Origin: Streptomyces chrestomyceticus JCM 4735
GTDB lineage: Bacteria > Actinomycetota > Actinomycetes > Streptomycetales > Streptomycetaceae
Assembly (NCBI RefSeq): GCF_003865135.1
Contig: NZ_BHZC01000001.1
Span: 2,914,001 to 2,978,000, forward strand
Reading direction: 5' to 3'
Length of the DNA: 64,000 bases
Shown here: positions 44,656 to 54,416 of the stretch, in pieces
How the letters are laid out: every line of letters begins with the position of its first letter
How positions within the stretch are numbered: position 1 is the stretch's first letter
Notes under the pieces: model-generated
Told to the model about the DNA's origin: nothing
Seen by the model: the letters and a program-made list of their open reading frames with translations, nothing else
Database searches by the model: none
Translations under genes and position numbers: made by a program

Positions 44656-45459
44656 CTAGACGACGTCGCGGGAGTAGAAGGGCCGGACCCGCTCCAGCAT
44701 CCAGTCGGCGACCGGGTCGCCCTGCGCGAGGTCCAGCATGACCAGTTGGACGGGCCAGGTCAGCGGGGTCCCGCCGAGCGCCCGCCCGAGGGCGGCGGTC
44801 ACCGCGTCCCGTACGGCCGGGTCGTGCGGTGCGACGGCCATGGCATCCACCTGGACGCCGACGAACAGCGCGGGCGCCTCCCCCTCGACGCTGGCCAGCG
44901 CGCGGCGCGCGGTGACCACGAACCCGGCCGACGAGAACTCCAGCCCGGCCGCGGCCAGGAAGTCCACCGGCTCCTCCTGCCAGTCCGGCTCGAACAGCCG
45001 GACCCGGGCGCCGCTCGGCGCGCCGGGCTGGTCCGGGCGGCCGGTGCGGCACAGCTCGGCGACCGCGTCCGGCGGCAGCGGCACCCCGACCGTGCCCTCC
45101 GGGTTGACGGCGATGCCGAGCAGCGGGGGCAGGCCGCGGGCGAACTCGGCGGCCGGCGCGACGGCGAAGGACATCTGCGGCCCGGCCACCCGCTGGAACT
45201 CCTGCTCGGAGCTGAAGACGGGGACATACGCGGCCGAGCCGATCTCGACGGTGGGCAGGTCCAGGCCCGCCCGGCCCATCCCGGCGCTCTCCGGGCCGCC
45301 GCCCTTGGGCAGCGGCACCCATATCCGGCTGCGGCCGAGCACCTCGACGATGCGGGCGCCCGCCCCGGGGTGCCCCACCGAGGCGGCGAGCACCTCCTCC
45401 AGTTCGTTGGCGGGCCACTCCAGCCGCGGAATGCCCTGCTCCGGAAAGTCCATGTCCAC
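44656..45459 (-). CDS. SseB-family protein (enhanced serine sensitivity), copy 2
   Basis: A 267-residue SseB-family protein. The N-terminal domain includes ARIVEVLGRSRIWVPLPKGGG and YVPVFSSEQEFQRV, and the C-terminal domain ends with ERVRPFYSRD, the same closing motif as copy 1 (RPFFDRD). The two are diverged tandem copies on the minus strand with 173 bases between them. GTG at 45459 has GGAG seven bases upstream; the ATG at 45453 is in frame but less well spaced. No signal peptide or membrane helix is seen. Confidence 0.85.
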   Translation of the reverse strand: MDMDFPEQGIPRLEWPANELEEVLAASVGHPGAGARIVEVLGRSRIWVPLPKGGGPESAGMGRAGLDLPTVEIGSAAYVPVFSSEQEFQRVAGPQMSFAVAPAAEFARGLPPLLGIAVNPEGTVGVPLPPDAVAELCRTGRPDQPGAPSGARVRLFEPDWQEEPVDFLAAAGLEFSSAGFVVTARRALASVEGEAPALFVGVQVDAMAVAPHDPAVRDAVTAALGRALGGTPLTWPVQLVMLDLAQGDPVADWMLERVRPFYSRDVV

Positions 45460-45645
45460 CCACCCGCTCCGTACCGCGCTTTACCTGGTCGACGACCCTA
45501 ACGCCAGCAGGCGGCCGGGGCCCTGGTGCGTCCGGGGGACCACCGAACGCGCGCGAGCGGTTGCGGACCGTACACACCCCTCTCAAGGTGGCTCCAGGGT
45601 GATCTTGCCCTGCCGTTCCGTTCCTACAGAAAGGCACGTCTCCTG

Positions 45646-46452
45646 ATGGCAACGCACCGGACCGCCGCCACCCTCGTCAGCGCCGCCACCGCCGGCGCCC
45701 TCGCCCTCGGCGCCGTGGGTTCCGCGGCAGCCGCGTCGGAAGACCCCAAGCCGCCGGTCCGCAACCACAGCATCATCGTCGACGACATCGGCCGGCTGGC
45801 GGACGCCTCGGCCGAACTGGCCGAGAAGTCGGCCGACAGCCGCGGCCACTCCGTGCAGGTGCGGTCCGCCCGCACCCGTCTGGACACGGTCCTCCAGGAC
45901 GCGCAGCGGCTGGCGGACCAACTGAACGAGGACTCCGACCGTACGGTGACGGCCGACTCCGTCCGGCTGCGCAGGGTCTCGCAGGACCTGCGCACGCAGT
46001 TGGACGAGCTGGCCGAGCGCCGGGCCCCGGCCCCCGGGGAGGACACCGACTCCACGAGCCTGACCGGCTCGGTCTCCCGGTCCGTCACCGACATCTTCAC
46101 GATCCTGGGCCTGGACAAGCTCCTCGGCGGCCTGCAGCAGCCGGCCGACCGGCCCGCGGCCGCTCCGGCGGCCAACCGTCCGGCCCGGCCCGCCGCGGAG
46201 CCGGCGGACGACGCGGACGACCAGCCGGCCGCCCAGCCGAAGGCGCCGATCAGCGACCCGCGGCCGGGCGACGGCGCCCAGCAGGCCGCCGACCCGCAGC
46301 CGGCCGGTGACCAGCAGCCGGCCGCCGACGCGCAGCCGCCCGCCGACGCGCCGCGCCAGCAGCCCGCCGAGGCGCAGCAGCAGGGTGTCCCGTCGCTGGT
46401 CAACTCGGTGCTCTCACTGCCGACTGTGCTGCTCAAGGCACTGGGCCTCTAG
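45646..46452 (+). CDS. Secreted Pro/Ala/Gln-rich protein of unknown function
   Basis: I do not recognise a family for this 268-residue protein. A Sec signal peptide is clear (ALALGAVGSAAAAS, cleavage near residue 31). Residues about 40-150 are charged and helical with heptad character (LADASAELAEKSADS, LRRVSQDLRTQLDELAERR), likely coiled coil. Residues about 175-245 are low-complexity Pro/Ala/Gln/Asp. A hydrophobic C-terminus (VNSVLSLPTVLLKALGL) could be amphipathic. ATG at 45646 has an AAAGG upstream at long spacing. A cell-wall-associated role is plausible only from composition. It is divergent from the SseB copy 2 gene. Confidence 0.8.
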   Translation: MATHRTAATLVSAATAGALALGAVGSAAAASEDPKPPVRNHSIIVDDIGRLADASAELAEKSADSRGHSVQVRSARTRLDTVLQDAQRLADQLNEDSDRTVTADSVRLRRVSQDLRTQLDELAERRAPAPGEDTDSTSLTGSVSRSVTDIFTILGLDKLLGGLQQPADRPAAAPAANRPARPAAEPADDADDQPAAQPKAPISDPRPGDGAQQAADPQPAGDQQPAADAQPPADAPRQQPAEAQQQGVPSLVNSVLSLPTVLLKALGL

Positions 46453-46521
46453 ATCGGCCCGGCGCCGAGCGTCCGGAGGAGGCGCGGATGCGGGAGATAT
46501 GTCTGGACTAGGACCGGTAGT

Positions 46522-46555
46522 GACGGGTCGTACGGGAGGTTCCGTACGGCCCGTC
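46522..46555. terminator. Hairpin between secreted protein and P-loop gene
   Basis: A 14-bp stem with one G-U pair and a 6-base loop, about 70 bases after the secreted-protein stop and between convergent genes; probably bidirectional. Confidence 0.7.
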
Positions 46556-46673
46556 AGGTGTCCGGTAGGCCGGAGCGGAGGCGAGGGGTACGGACGCCCA
46601 GCCCTTGAGAGGCGGGCCGCACTCGTACCCGAAGCACCCGAAGGCGGCGCTCACACGTACCCGTCGGCAGCCT

Positions 46674-47426
46674 TCACTCGAAGGCGATCTGCCGCAGCGC
46701 CCCCGCCGCCGGCCGGTCCAGCAGGACGGCCGAGGTGAAGCCCGCGGGGAGCCGGGCCGCACGGGCGCGGGCGGTGAGCCGCCGTACCGCGCGCCGGTGC
46801 CGGGCGAAGGCGTAACCGGAGACTCCGCGTCCGCGCGAGCGCTGCCCGGACAGCGCGACCTCGGGCGGTACGTCCAGCAGCAGCAGGTGCAGTCCGCGTC
46901 CCCCGCGCCGGGCCTCGCGCGCGAGCCAGCGGCGTACCCACGTGAGCGTGCCGCAGTCGTGCACCACCACGCTGCCGCCGGAGCGCAGCGCCCGCCGCAG
47001 CCCCGTGTAGTGGGAGGCCCGGACCAGCGGCCGGTAGAGCGCGTACGGAAGCCGGCGCAGCCTGCCGCGCTCCCAGCGCTCCCGTACGTCCTGCGAGTCG
47101 ATGCGGTGCACGGCGGCGCCGCGCGCGTCGAGGGCGGGCACCACCCGGATCATGAGCGTGCTCTTGCCGCTGCCCGGCAGGCCGGAGACCACCACCACGT
47201 CGCCCGCCGCGAAGTGCAGCGCGGCCGCCTCGCGCGGGGTGTCGCGGTCCCTGAGGTCGACGACGTCCACCGCCGGCGCGTCCGGCGCCGCGGTGCGCGT
47301 CCGGCCGGGGCGCACCACCCCGAGCGGCAGCCGCCGGGGCCCCGGCACGGCGGCCGGAACCGGTTCCGGGACACAGCCCGGGGGCGCGCCTCCCGGACTT
47401 GTCGCGAGTGCGGCCTGCCTGTGCAC
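46674..47426 (-). CDS. P-loop kinase-like (zeta/AAA_33-type) ATP-binding protein
   Basis: A 250-residue protein with Walker A VSGLPGSGKST near residue 83 after a Pro/Arg-rich N-terminal tail. The core resembles small-molecule or polynucleotide kinases of the zeta toxin/AAA_33 type: a VVVHDCGTLTW strand in place of Walker B, a basic helical lid (QRSRGRGVSGYAFARHRRAVRR) and a final strand AVLLDRP. GTG at 47426 has GAGGGG about eight bases upstream. No antitoxin-like gene is next to it, so a toxin role is not supported. Substrate unknown. Confidence 0.78.
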   Translation of the reverse strand: MHRQAALATSPGGAPPGCVPEPVPAAVPGPRRLPLGVVRPGRTRTAAPDAPAVDVVDLRDRDTPREAAALHFAAGDVVVVSGLPGSGKSTLMIRVVPALDARGAAVHRIDSQDVRERWERGRLRRLPYALYRPLVRASHYTGLRRALRSGGSVVVHDCGTLTWVRRWLAREARRGGRGLHLLLLDVPPEVALSGQRSRGRGVSGYAFARHRRAVRRLTARARAARLPAGFTSAVLLDRPAAGALRQIAFE

Positions 47427-47682
47427 CGTGATCGCCCCTCCCCGGTCCGTCGTCCCCTTACCCGCAGAGTGTCAAGAAAAGGTAATGCGCTTCAAGGAAA
47501 TCCCACGATCCGTACAGCCCCGGGACACTGTCGTGACAGCCCTGCGAACACCGGTACGACCAGGGCTCCTGTATCCGGCGATCCCGTGCGATGATGTGCG
47601 CGCCAAGTGCCGGTCCGCACACCGCCGTGTGCGTCCTGGTACGGGTGCCACGCTCAGCCAACTCCATACCGGCCGCTTGAAT

Positions 47683-47782
47683 CCGCGCGGGAGAGTCCCC
47701 GGCCGTCACGGCGGGGCGCCGAAGGAGCAAGTCCTCCCTTGAATCTCTCAGGCCCCGATACCGCGCGGGCGAGGCAGATCTG
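47683..47782 (+). promoter_or_regulatory. Glycine riboswitch, aptamer 1
   Basis: First aptamer of a tandem glycine riboswitch upstream of gcvT. The self-complementary CCGCGCGG at 47683-47690 pairs with the copy at 47761-47768 as P1. GAGAGTCCCC after the first arm, GGCGCCGAAGGAGCAA and TGAATCTCTCAGGCCCCGATA are the conserved glycine-riboswitch motifs. A GAAAA linker follows. Confidence 0.93.
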
Positions 47783-47786
47783 AAAA

Positions 47787-47882
47787 GCGGGCCGCCGTGG
47801 TGTGGCTCCACCCAAGGTGCAAGCCGGGACCGGTCACGGCCTTCCGGTGAACCTCTCAGGTTCCGATGACAGATGGGGAGAC
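47787..47882 (+). promoter_or_regulatory. Glycine riboswitch, aptamer 2
   Basis: Second aptamer in tandem, containing CCACCCAAGGTGCAA, GAACCTCTCAGGTTCCGATGACAGA and GGGGAG. It ends 33 bases before the gcvT ATG. In characterised cases tandem aptamers bind glycine cooperatively and turn on glycine cleavage genes. The short distance to the gcvT ribosome site suggests control of translation or of early termination. Confidence 0.93.
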
Positions 47883-47914
47883 CGTCTTGTCACCCATGCC
47901 CGGGAGCCACCACC

Positions 47915-49042
47915 ATGACCGAAGCCCCCCGCCGCACCGCGCTGGACGCGACGCATCGCGCCCTCGGCGCGACCATGACCGACTTCGCCGGATGGGACAT
48001 GCCGCTGCGCTACGGCAGTGAGCGGGACGAGCACGTCGCCGTCCGTACCCGCGCCGGCCTGTTCGACCTCTCGCACATGGGCGAGATCACCGTCACCGGC
48101 TCCGGCGCCGCCGATCTGCTGGACTTCGCGCTGGTCGGCAACATCGGCGGCGTGGCCGTCGGCCGCGCCCGCTACACCATGATCTGCGATGCCGAGGGCG
48201 GCATCCTGGACGACCTGATCGTCTACCGCCTCGGCGAGACGGAGTACATGGTCGTCGCCAACGCCTCCAACGCCCAGGTCGTGCTGGACGCGCTCACCGA
48301 GCGGGCGGACGGCTTCGACGCCGAGGTGCGCGACGACCGGGACGCGTACGCGCTGCTCGCCGTGCAGGGCCCGGAGTCCCCCGGCATCCTCAAGGGTCTG
48401 ACCGACGCCGACCTGGACGGCCTGAAGTACTACGCCGGGCTGCCCGGCACCGTCGCGGGCGTCCCGGCGCTGATCGCCCGTACCGGCTACACCGGCGAGG
48501 ACGGCTTCGAGCTGTTCGTCCGCCCGGCCGACGCGGTCGCCCTCTGGGAGGCGCTGACGGAGGCGGGCAAGGACGCCGGCCTGGTCCCCTGCGGCCTGTC
48601 CTGCCGGGACACGCTGCGCCTGGAGGCGGGCATGCCGCTGTACGGGCACGAGCTGACCACGGACACCACCCCGTTCGACGCGGGCCTGGGCCGGGTCGTG
48701 AAGTTCGAGAAGACGACGAACGGCGGCGACTTCGTGGGCCGCGCCGCCCTGGAGGCGGCCCGGGACCGGGCCGAGGCCAACCCGCCGCGCAAGCTGGTCG
48801 GGCTGATCGCCGAGGGCCGCCGGGTGCCGCGCGCCGGATACCCGGTCGTGGGCCCGGACGGCGCCGTCATCGGCGAGGTCACCTCCGGTGCCCCCTCGCC
48901 CACCCTCGGCAAGCCCGTCGCCATGGCGTACGTGGACGCCGCGCACGCCGCGCCCGGCACCGCCGGTGTGGCGGTGGACATCCGTGGCACCCACGAGCCG
49001 TACGAGGTCGTGGCGCTTCCCTTCTACAAGCGCGAGAAGTGA
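47915..49042 (+). CDS. gcvT: Glycine cleavage system T protein (aminomethyltransferase)
   Basis: Transfers the methylene from aminomethyl-lipoyl GcvH to tetrahydrofolate and releases ammonia. It is 375 residues, standard length. Family landmarks are [18 protein letters not shown] (with the catalytic Asp region downstream), [12 protein letters not shown] and [18 protein letters not shown]. The ATG at 47915 has GGGAG eight bases upstream; the in-frame upstream start lies inside the riboswitch and is rejected. It is first in gcvT-gcvH-glyA, behind the riboswitch. gcvP is not in this window. Confidence 0.97.
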   Translation: MTEAPRRTALDATHRALGATMTDFAGWDMPLRYGSERDEHVAVRTRAGLFDLSHMGEITVTGSGAADLLDFALVGNIGGVAVGRARYTMICDAEGGILDDLIVYRLGETEYMVVANASNAQVVLDALTERADGFDAEVRDDRDAYALLAVQGPESPGILKGLTDADLDGLKYYAGLPGTVAGVPALIARTGYTGEDGFELFVRPADAVALWEALTEAGKDAGLVPCGLSCRDTLRLEAGMPLYGHELTTDTTPFDAGLGRVVKFEKTTNGGDFVGRAALEAARDRAEANPPRKLVGLIAEGRRVPRAGYPVVGPDGAVIGEVTSGAPSPTLGKPVAMAYVDAAHAAPGTAGVAVDIRGTHEPYEVVALPFYKREK

Positions 49043-49130
49043 CGCCCCCGGCCCCGTCCCGGACGCACCCCTGTCTCACCTGTCAAGACCCCTGCACCGA
49101 GCACGCCACCGTATCCAGGAGAATCAAGAC

Positions 49131-49505
49131 ATGAACAACCCCCAGCAGCTGCGCTACAGCAAGGAGCACGAGTGGCTGTCGGCCGCCGAGGAGGGCGTCT
49201 CGACGATCGGCATCACCGAGCACGCCGCCAACGCGCTCGGCGACGTCGTCTTCGTGCAGCTCCCCGCGGTCGGTGACTCGGTCACGGCGGGCGAGACCTG
49301 CGGTGAGCTGGAGTCGACCAAGTCCGTCAGCGATCTCTACTCCCCCGTCGACGGCGAGGTCACGGAGATCAACGAGGACGTGGTGAGCGACCCCTCGCTG
49401 GTGAACACCGCCCCGTTCGAGGGCGGCTGGCTGTTCAAGGTGAAGGTCAGCGGCGAGCCGGACGACCTGCTCTCGGCCGACGAGTACACCGCCTTCACCG
49501 GCTGA
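49131..49505 (+). CDS. gcvH: Glycine cleavage system H protein
   Basis: A 124-residue lipoyl carrier that shuttles the aminomethyl group between GcvP, GcvT and the lipoamide dehydrogenase. The lipoylated Lys is in [14 protein letters not shown]. The start [15 protein letters not shown] is typical. ATG at 49131 has AGGAG with a 9-base spacer. It lies 88 bases after gcvT and 57 bases before glyA, all plus strand. Confidence 0.97.
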   Translation: MNNPQQLRYSKEHEWLSAAEEGVSTIGITEHAANALGDVVFVQLPAVGDSVTAGETCGELESTKSVSDLYSPVDGEVTEINEDVVSDPSLVNTAPFEGGWLFKVKVSGEPDDLLSADEYTAFTG

Positions 49506-49562
49506 CAAGCCCACCCCGCCGCCCGGCGGGGCCGTGCGCCCCGCGAACCCCAGGAAGTAGTC

Positions 49563-50822
49563 ATGTCGCTTCTGAACAGCTCCCTCCACGAGCTCGACCC
49601 CGACGTCGCCGCCGCCGTCGACGCCGAGCTCCACCGTCAGCAGTCCACCCTCGAAATGATCGCGTCGGAGAACTTCGCCCCGGCCGCCGTCATGGAGGCC
49701 CAGGGCTCGGTCCTCACCAACAAGTACGCCGAGGGCTACCCGGGCCGCCGCTACTACGGCGGCTGCGAGCACGTCGACGTGGTCGAGCGGATCGCCATCG
49801 ACCGGATCAAGGCGCTGTTCGGCGCCGAGGCCGCGAACGTGCAGCCGCACTCCGGCGCGCAGGCCAACGCCGCCGCGATGTTCGCGCTGCTCAAGCCGGG
49901 CGACACGATCATGGGTCTGAACCTCGCGCACGGCGGGCACCTGACCCACGGCATGAAGATCAACTTCTCCGGCAAGCTCTACAACGTGGTGCCCTACCAC
50001 GTCGACGAGGAGTCCGGTCAGGTCGACATGGGCGAGGTCGAGCGCCTGGCCAAGGAGACCCGTCCGCAGCTCATCGTGGCCGGCTGGTCCGCGTACCCGC
50101 GCCAGTTGGACTTCGCGGCGTTCCGCCGGATCGCCGACGAGGTCGGCGCGTACCTGATGGTCGACATGGCGCACTTCGCCGGGCTGGTGGCGGCCGGGCT
50201 GCACCCCAACCCGGTGCCGCACGCCCACGTCGTGACCACCACCACGCACAAGACCCTCGGCGGTCCGCGCGGCGGTGTGATCCTGTCCACCCAGGAACTC
50301 GCCAAGAAGATCAACTCGGCGGTCTTCCCGGGCCAGCAGGGCGGTCCGCTGGAGCACGTCATCGCGGCGAAGGCGGTGTCCTTCAAGGTCGCGGCGAGCG
50401 AGGAGTTCAAGGAGCGCCAGCAGCGCACCCTGGACGGCGCGCGCATCCTCGCCGAGCGCCTGACGCAGTCCGACGTCACCGAGGCCGGCGTCTCCGTGCT
50501 GTCCGGCGGCACCGACGTGCACCTGGTCCTGGTGGACCTGCGCAACAGCGAGCTGGACGGCCAGCAGGCCGAGGACCGCCTCCACGAGGTCGGCATCACG
50601 GTCAACCGCAACGCCGTACCGAACGACCCGCGCCCCCCGATGGTCACCTCGGGCCTGCGGATCGGCACCCCGGCGCTGGCCACCCGCGGCTTCCAGGCGG
50701 AGGACTTCCGCGAGGTCGCCGACATCATCGCCGAGGCGCTGAAGCCGTCGTACGACGCGGAGGCGCTGAAGGCCCGGGTGACCACCCTGGCCGGGAAGCA
50801 CCCGCTGTATCCGTCGCTGTGA
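49563..50822 (+). CDS. glyA: Serine hydroxymethyltransferase
   Basis: Interconverts glycine and serine with 5,10-methylene-tetrahydrofolate, the one-carbon unit made by the glycine cleavage genes just upstream. It is 419 residues, PLP-dependent. The PLP Lys is in [16 protein letters not shown]. The conserved start [21 protein letters not shown] and [10 protein letters not shown] are intact. AGGAAG lies upstream of the ATG. The transcript ends at the strong hairpin at 50965. Confidence 0.98.
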   Translation: MSLLNSSLHELDPDVAAAVDAELHRQQSTLEMIASENFAPAAVMEAQGSVLTNKYAEGYPGRRYYGGCEHVDVVERIAIDRIKALFGAEAANVQPHSGAQANAAAMFALLKPGDTIMGLNLAHGGHLTHGMKINFSGKLYNVVPYHVDEESGQVDMGEVERLAKETRPQLIVAGWSAYPRQLDFAAFRRIADEVGAYLMVDMAHFAGLVAAGLHPNPVPHAHVVTTTTHKTLGGPRGGVILSTQELAKKINSAVFPGQQGGPLEHVIAAKAVSFKVAASEEFKERQQRTLDGARILAERLTQSDVTEAGVSVLSGGTDVHLVLVDLRNSELDGQQAEDRLHEVGITVNRNAVPNDPRPPMVTSGLRIGTPALATRGFQAEDFREVADIIAEALKPSYDAEALKARVTTLAGKHPLYPSL

Positions 50823-50964
50823 CGGCCCTGCGGCCGTCGCTGTGACCGGCGCCACGCGGTCCGTCGGCGCGCGCCGCTGTGGCGCGCTCGCCGCGGCCGT
50901 GTGACGCGTTTCATGAAGTACGCCCCGAAAGGTGCCGCCACGGCGGTGTCCACGGGGTGAACAG

Positions 50965-51005
50965 GCCGTGCGCCCGGGGTCGTTGACCTCGGGCGTACGG
51001 CTTTT
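50965..51005 (+). terminator. Rho-independent terminator after glyA
   Basis: A 17-bp stem with two G-U pairs and a GTT loop (50965-50981 with 50985-51001), followed by TTTT. It is one of the few here with a U-tract, and lies about 140 bases after the glyA stop. It should separate glyA from the permease gene. Confidence 0.85.
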
Positions 51006-51104
51006 CCGTCCGCCTTACGGTGATTTTCCGCCCCATAGGCTGAGAACCGGCCCCTCAACGACGCGGGGTCCTTCGCACCACAGCAGGACGGAACACGTAC
51101 GGCA

Positions 51105-52769
51105 ATGGACATGAGCGCGGGCAACCGCAAGGGGATCGGTCTCTTCGCCCTGACCATGATCGGCATCGGTTCGATCTTCGGCTCCGGCTGGCTCTTCGGC
51201 GCCGGTTCCGCCGCACAGGTCGCGGGGCCCGCGGCGCTGGTCGCCTGGATCATCGGCGCCGTCTTCATCGGCATGATCGCGATGTCCTACGCCGAGGTCG
51301 GGGCCGCGTACCCGATCCCCGGCGGCATGGCCCGCTACGGCCACCTCTCGCACGGCCCCGTGCTCGGCTTCCTGACCGGCTGGGCGGTGTGGATCGCGGT
51401 CGCCTCGCTGATCCCCATCGAGTCCATCGCCGCCACCCAGTACATGTCCTCCTGGGGCTTCGGCTGGGCCCAGGACCTGGTCGACCCGGCCACCAACCAC
51501 CTCACCCTCACCGGGAGCGGCGTCGCGCTGCTGCTGACCTTCGCGCTGTGGCTGACCTGCTACTGGTCGGTCCAGTTGCTGGCCCGCGCCAACACCGTCC
51601 TGACGCTGGTCAAGTTCGCGATCCCGGTGCTGGCCGTGGCCGCGCTGATCGCCTCCGGCTTCCACACCTCGAACTTCACCGCGCACGGCGGCTTCGCCCC
51701 GTACGGCTGGCCGGCCGTGCTGACCGCCGTGACCACCTGCGGTGTGGTCTTCGCCTTCAACGGCTTCCAGGCCGTGGTCAACCTCGGCGGCGCCGCCAAG
51801 AACCCCGGCCGGGCCATCCCGGTCGCGCTGGTCGGCGCGCTCTCGCTGGGCCTGGTGATCTACCTCGCCCTGCAGACGGCGTTCCTCGGCGCCGTACCGC
51901 CGGAGCAACTGGCGCAGGCCGGCGGCTGGCACGGGGTGAACTTCAACTCGCCCTTCGCCGACCTGGCCAAGATCCTGATGCTGCACTGGGTCGTCACGAT
52001 GCTCCAGTTCGGTGCCTTCATCTCGCCGGCCGGCTCCAACATCGCCAACGTCGCGTCCGCCGCGTACATGGTCCAGAACCTCGCCGAGACCGGCTTCTTC
52101 CCGAAGAAGCTGGCCGCCGTCCACCCCCGGTACGGGACCGCCCGGCCCGCGATGTGGCTCAACCTCGGCTTCTCGGTCCTGCTGCTGATCACCGTCGGGC
52201 ATAGCTGGAACGCGCTGGCCAGCGTGGTCTCGGCCGCCATGGTGATCTCGTACCTCATCGGCCCGATCGCGGTCGGCGTGTTCCGGCAGACCCGGCCGGA
52301 CCTGCCGCGCCCGTTCCGGCTGCCCGCCGCGAAGGTCCTCTGCCCGCTCACCTTCGCCTTCGCGGCGTGCGCGCTGTACTGGTCGAAGTGGCCGGACACC
52401 GGCAAGGTCGCGCTGCTGACGCTGGTCGCCGCGCCGGTCGCGGCGGTGGTGCTGCGGCGGCGCGGGGAAACGGATCTGCGCAAGCAGTTCGCGCCCGCCT
52501 GGTGGCTGGTCGGCTTCCTCGCCTGGATGTCCGCGGTGTCCGCGCTCGGCAGCCCGGACTTCGGCGGCCACGGCGTCATCCCCGGCGGCCTGGACATCGC
52601 CCTGGTCGCGCTCTCCGCCGTCGCCTTCTACTTCTGGGCCGTACGCGCCGGGGTCCGCGCCCACGAGACCGGTCTGACCGGCACCGACCCCGCTCTCGAC
52701 GCCGGAAGCGACTCCCCTGCGACGTCTGCCGTTGTGCCGGAGGACAACCGTCCGATGGCCTCCGTCTGA
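51105..52769 (+). CDS. APC-family amino acid permease
   Basis: A 554-residue amino acid transporter with about 12 membrane helices. The first helix has GIGLFALTMIGIGSIFGSGW, with the glycine-rich substrate-binding break of the APC fold, and YPIPGGMARYGH follows. It is divided from the downstream serine deaminase gene by 123 bases. Context (glycine/serine genes on both sides) suggests a serine, glycine or related substrate, but that is inference; similarity in sequence alone does not fix it. ATG at 51105 (or 51111) has no strong Shine-Dalgarno. Confidence 0.9.
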   Translation: MDMSAGNRKGIGLFALTMIGIGSIFGSGWLFGAGSAAQVAGPAALVAWIIGAVFIGMIAMSYAEVGAAYPIPGGMARYGHLSHGPVLGFLTGWAVWIAVASLIPIESIAATQYMSSWGFGWAQDLVDPATNHLTLTGSGVALLLTFALWLTCYWSVQLLARANTVLTLVKFAIPVLAVAALIASGFHTSNFTAHGGFAPYGWPAVLTAVTTCGVVFAFNGFQAVVNLGGAAKNPGRAIPVALVGALSLGLVIYLALQTAFLGAVPPEQLAQAGGWHGVNFNSPFADLAKILMLHWVVTMLQFGAFISPAGSNIANVASAAYMVQNLAETGFFPKKLAAVHPRYGTARPAMWLNLGFSVLLLITVGHSWNALASVVSAAMVISYLIGPIAVGVFRQTRPDLPRPFRLPAAKVLCPLTFAFAACALYWSKWPDTGKVALLTLVAAPVAAVVLRRRGETDLRKQFAPAWWLVGFLAWMSAVSALGSPDFGGHGVIPGGLDIALVALSAVAFYFWAVRAGVRAHETGLTGTDPALDAGSDSPATSAVVPEDNRPMASV

Positions 52770-52892
52770 GAGTCTGTGCGCCGTCCGGGTTAGGCTCGAC
52801 AGTCGGCGCAGAAACGTACCTTCCGTTTCGTCCGCCCCCTCAGCTCCATGTGCTCCACCGTCCACCACGAGCAGACAAGGGAGTCCGCCACC

Positions 52893-54275
52893 GTGGCCAT
52901 CTCCGTCTTCGACCTCTTCTCCATCGGCATCGGCCCGTCCAGCTCCCACACCGTGGGGCCGATGCGCGCCGCCCGGATGTTCGTCGGGCGGCTCAAGAAG
53001 GACGGGCTGCTCGCCCAGACGACGGCGGTACGGGCCGAACTCTTCGGCTCCCTCGGCGCCACCGGCCACGGCCACGGCACCCCCAAGGCCGTCCTGCTCG
53101 GCCTGGAGGGCCACTCCCCCCGCACCGTGGACGTCGAGACCGCCGACGACGAGGTCGAGCGGATCCGCAAGAGCGGCCGGCTGCGGCTGCTCGGCGCCGA
53201 GATAGGCAGCGACCACGAGATCGACTTCGACGAGTCGACCGAGCTGATCCTGCACCGCCGCCGCTCCCTGCCGTACCACGCCAACGGCATGACCCTCTTC
53301 GCCTACGACGCGGGCGGCGCGCCCCTGCTGGAGAAGACCTACTACTCCGTCGGCGGCGGCTTCGTCGTCGACGAGGACGCGGTCGGCGAGGACCGCATCA
53401 AGCTCGACGACACCGTGCTGAAGTACCCCTTCCGCACCGGCGACGAGCTGCTGCGCCTCTCCCGCGAGACCGGCCTGTCCATCTCCTCCCTCATGCTGGA
53501 GAACGAGAAGGCGTGGCGCACGGAGGACGAGATCCGCGCCGGGCTGCTGGAGATCTGGCAGGTCATGCGGGACTGCGTGTCCCGCGGCACGTCCCGCGAG
53601 GGCATCCTGCCCGGCGGCCTGAAGGTCCGCCGCCGCGCCGCCAACGGCGCCCGCGCGCTGCGCGCCGAGGGCAACCCCGAGGCCAACGCGATGGAGTGGA
53701 CCACCCTCTACGCCATGGCCGTCAACGAGGAGAACGCGGCCGGCGGCCGGGTCGTCACCGCCCCCACCAACGGCGCGGCCGGCATCATCCCCGCCGTCCT
53801 GCACTACTACGTCAACTTCGTGCCCGGCGCCGACGAGGAAGGCGTCGTCCGCTTCCTGCTCGCCGCCTCCGCCATCGGCATGCTCTTCAAGGAGAACGCC
53901 TCCATCTCCGGCGCCGAGGTCGGCTGCCAGGGCGAGGTCGGCTCGGCCTGCTCGATGGCGGCCGGCGGCCTCGCCGAGGTCCTCGGCGGCACCCCCGAGC
54001 AGGTCGAGAACGCCGCCGAGATCGGCATGGAACACAACCTCGGCCTGACCTGCGACCCGGTCGGCGGCCTCGTCCAGATCCCGTGCATCGAGCGCAACGG
54101 CATGGCCGCCGTCAAGGCCGTCACCGCCGCCCGCATGGCCCTGCGCGGCGACGGCCGCCACCACGTCTCCCTCGACAAGGTCATCAAGACCATGAAGGAC
54201 ACCGGCGCCGACATGAGCGTCAAGTACAAGGAGACGGCCCGGGGCGGGCTGGCGGTCAACATCATCGAGTGCTGA
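52893..54275 (+). CDS. sdaA: L-serine ammonia-lyase (iron-sulfur type)
   Basis: Deaminates L-serine to pyruvate and ammonia with a [4Fe-4S] cluster. It is 460 residues, alpha and beta domains fused. The N-terminal [15 protein letters not shown] is diagnostic. Cluster cysteines are likely in [16 protein letters not shown] and [21 protein letters not shown] at 52893 has AAGGGAG nine bases upstream; an earlier ATG at 52848 is in frame without such a site. With glyA upstream it completes a path from glycine to pyruvate. A GGGCCC-TTC-GGGCCC hairpin follows directly after the stop. Confidence 0.96.
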   Translation: MAISVFDLFSIGIGPSSSHTVGPMRAARMFVGRLKKDGLLAQTTAVRAELFGSLGATGHGHGTPKAVLLGLEGHSPRTVDVETADDEVERIRKSGRLRLLGAEIGSDHEIDFDESTELILHRRRSLPYHANGMTLFAYDAGGAPLLEKTYYSVGGGFVVDEDAVGEDRIKLDDTVLKYPFRTGDELLRLSRETGLSISSLMLENEKAWRTEDEIRAGLLEIWQVMRDCVSRGTSREGILPGGLKVRRRAANGARALRAEGNPEANAMEWTTLYAMAVNEENAAGGRVVTAPTNGAAGIIPAVLHYYVNFVPGADEEGVVRFLLAASAIGMLFKENASISGAEVGCQGEVGSACSMAAGGLAEVLGGTPEQVENAAEIGMEHNLGLTCDPVGGLVQIPCIERNGMAAVKAVTAARMALRGDGRHHVSLDKVIKTMKDTGADMSVKYKETARGGLAVNIIEC

Positions 54276-54380
54276 GGGCCCTTCGGGCCCGGGTCGCCGG
54301 CTGACGGGGTGCGCGTCTCTGCACCTCAGGCCGGGGGGGGCGCTGCGGGGAGCCCCTCTACGGGTCCCCGCAGCCCGGCC
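54276..54380. terminator. Terminator region between sdaA and the HNH gene
   Basis: Two hairpins: GGGCCC-TTC-GGGCCC at 54276-54290 right after the sdaA stop, then a long stem with 54329-54351 pairing to 54365-54380 (outer GGCCGGG/CCCGGCC, inner CTGCGGGGA/TCCCCGCAG). The second lies 37 bases beyond the HNH gene stop on the minus strand, so the block probably ends both. Confidence 0.7.
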
Positions 54381-54416
54381 GGTGGGCAGCTTTCCCTCCC
54401 CCGGACGGACGGCCTC

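Noticed and set aside
46674..47426. Toxin-antitoxin module based on zeta-like kinase
   Set aside because: No small antitoxin gene is adjacent, and the neighbour is a riboswitch leader.
47873..47914. Upstream in-frame ATG of gcvT
   Set aside because: It lies inside the second riboswitch aptamer, while the ATG at 47915 has a proper Shine-Dalgarno.
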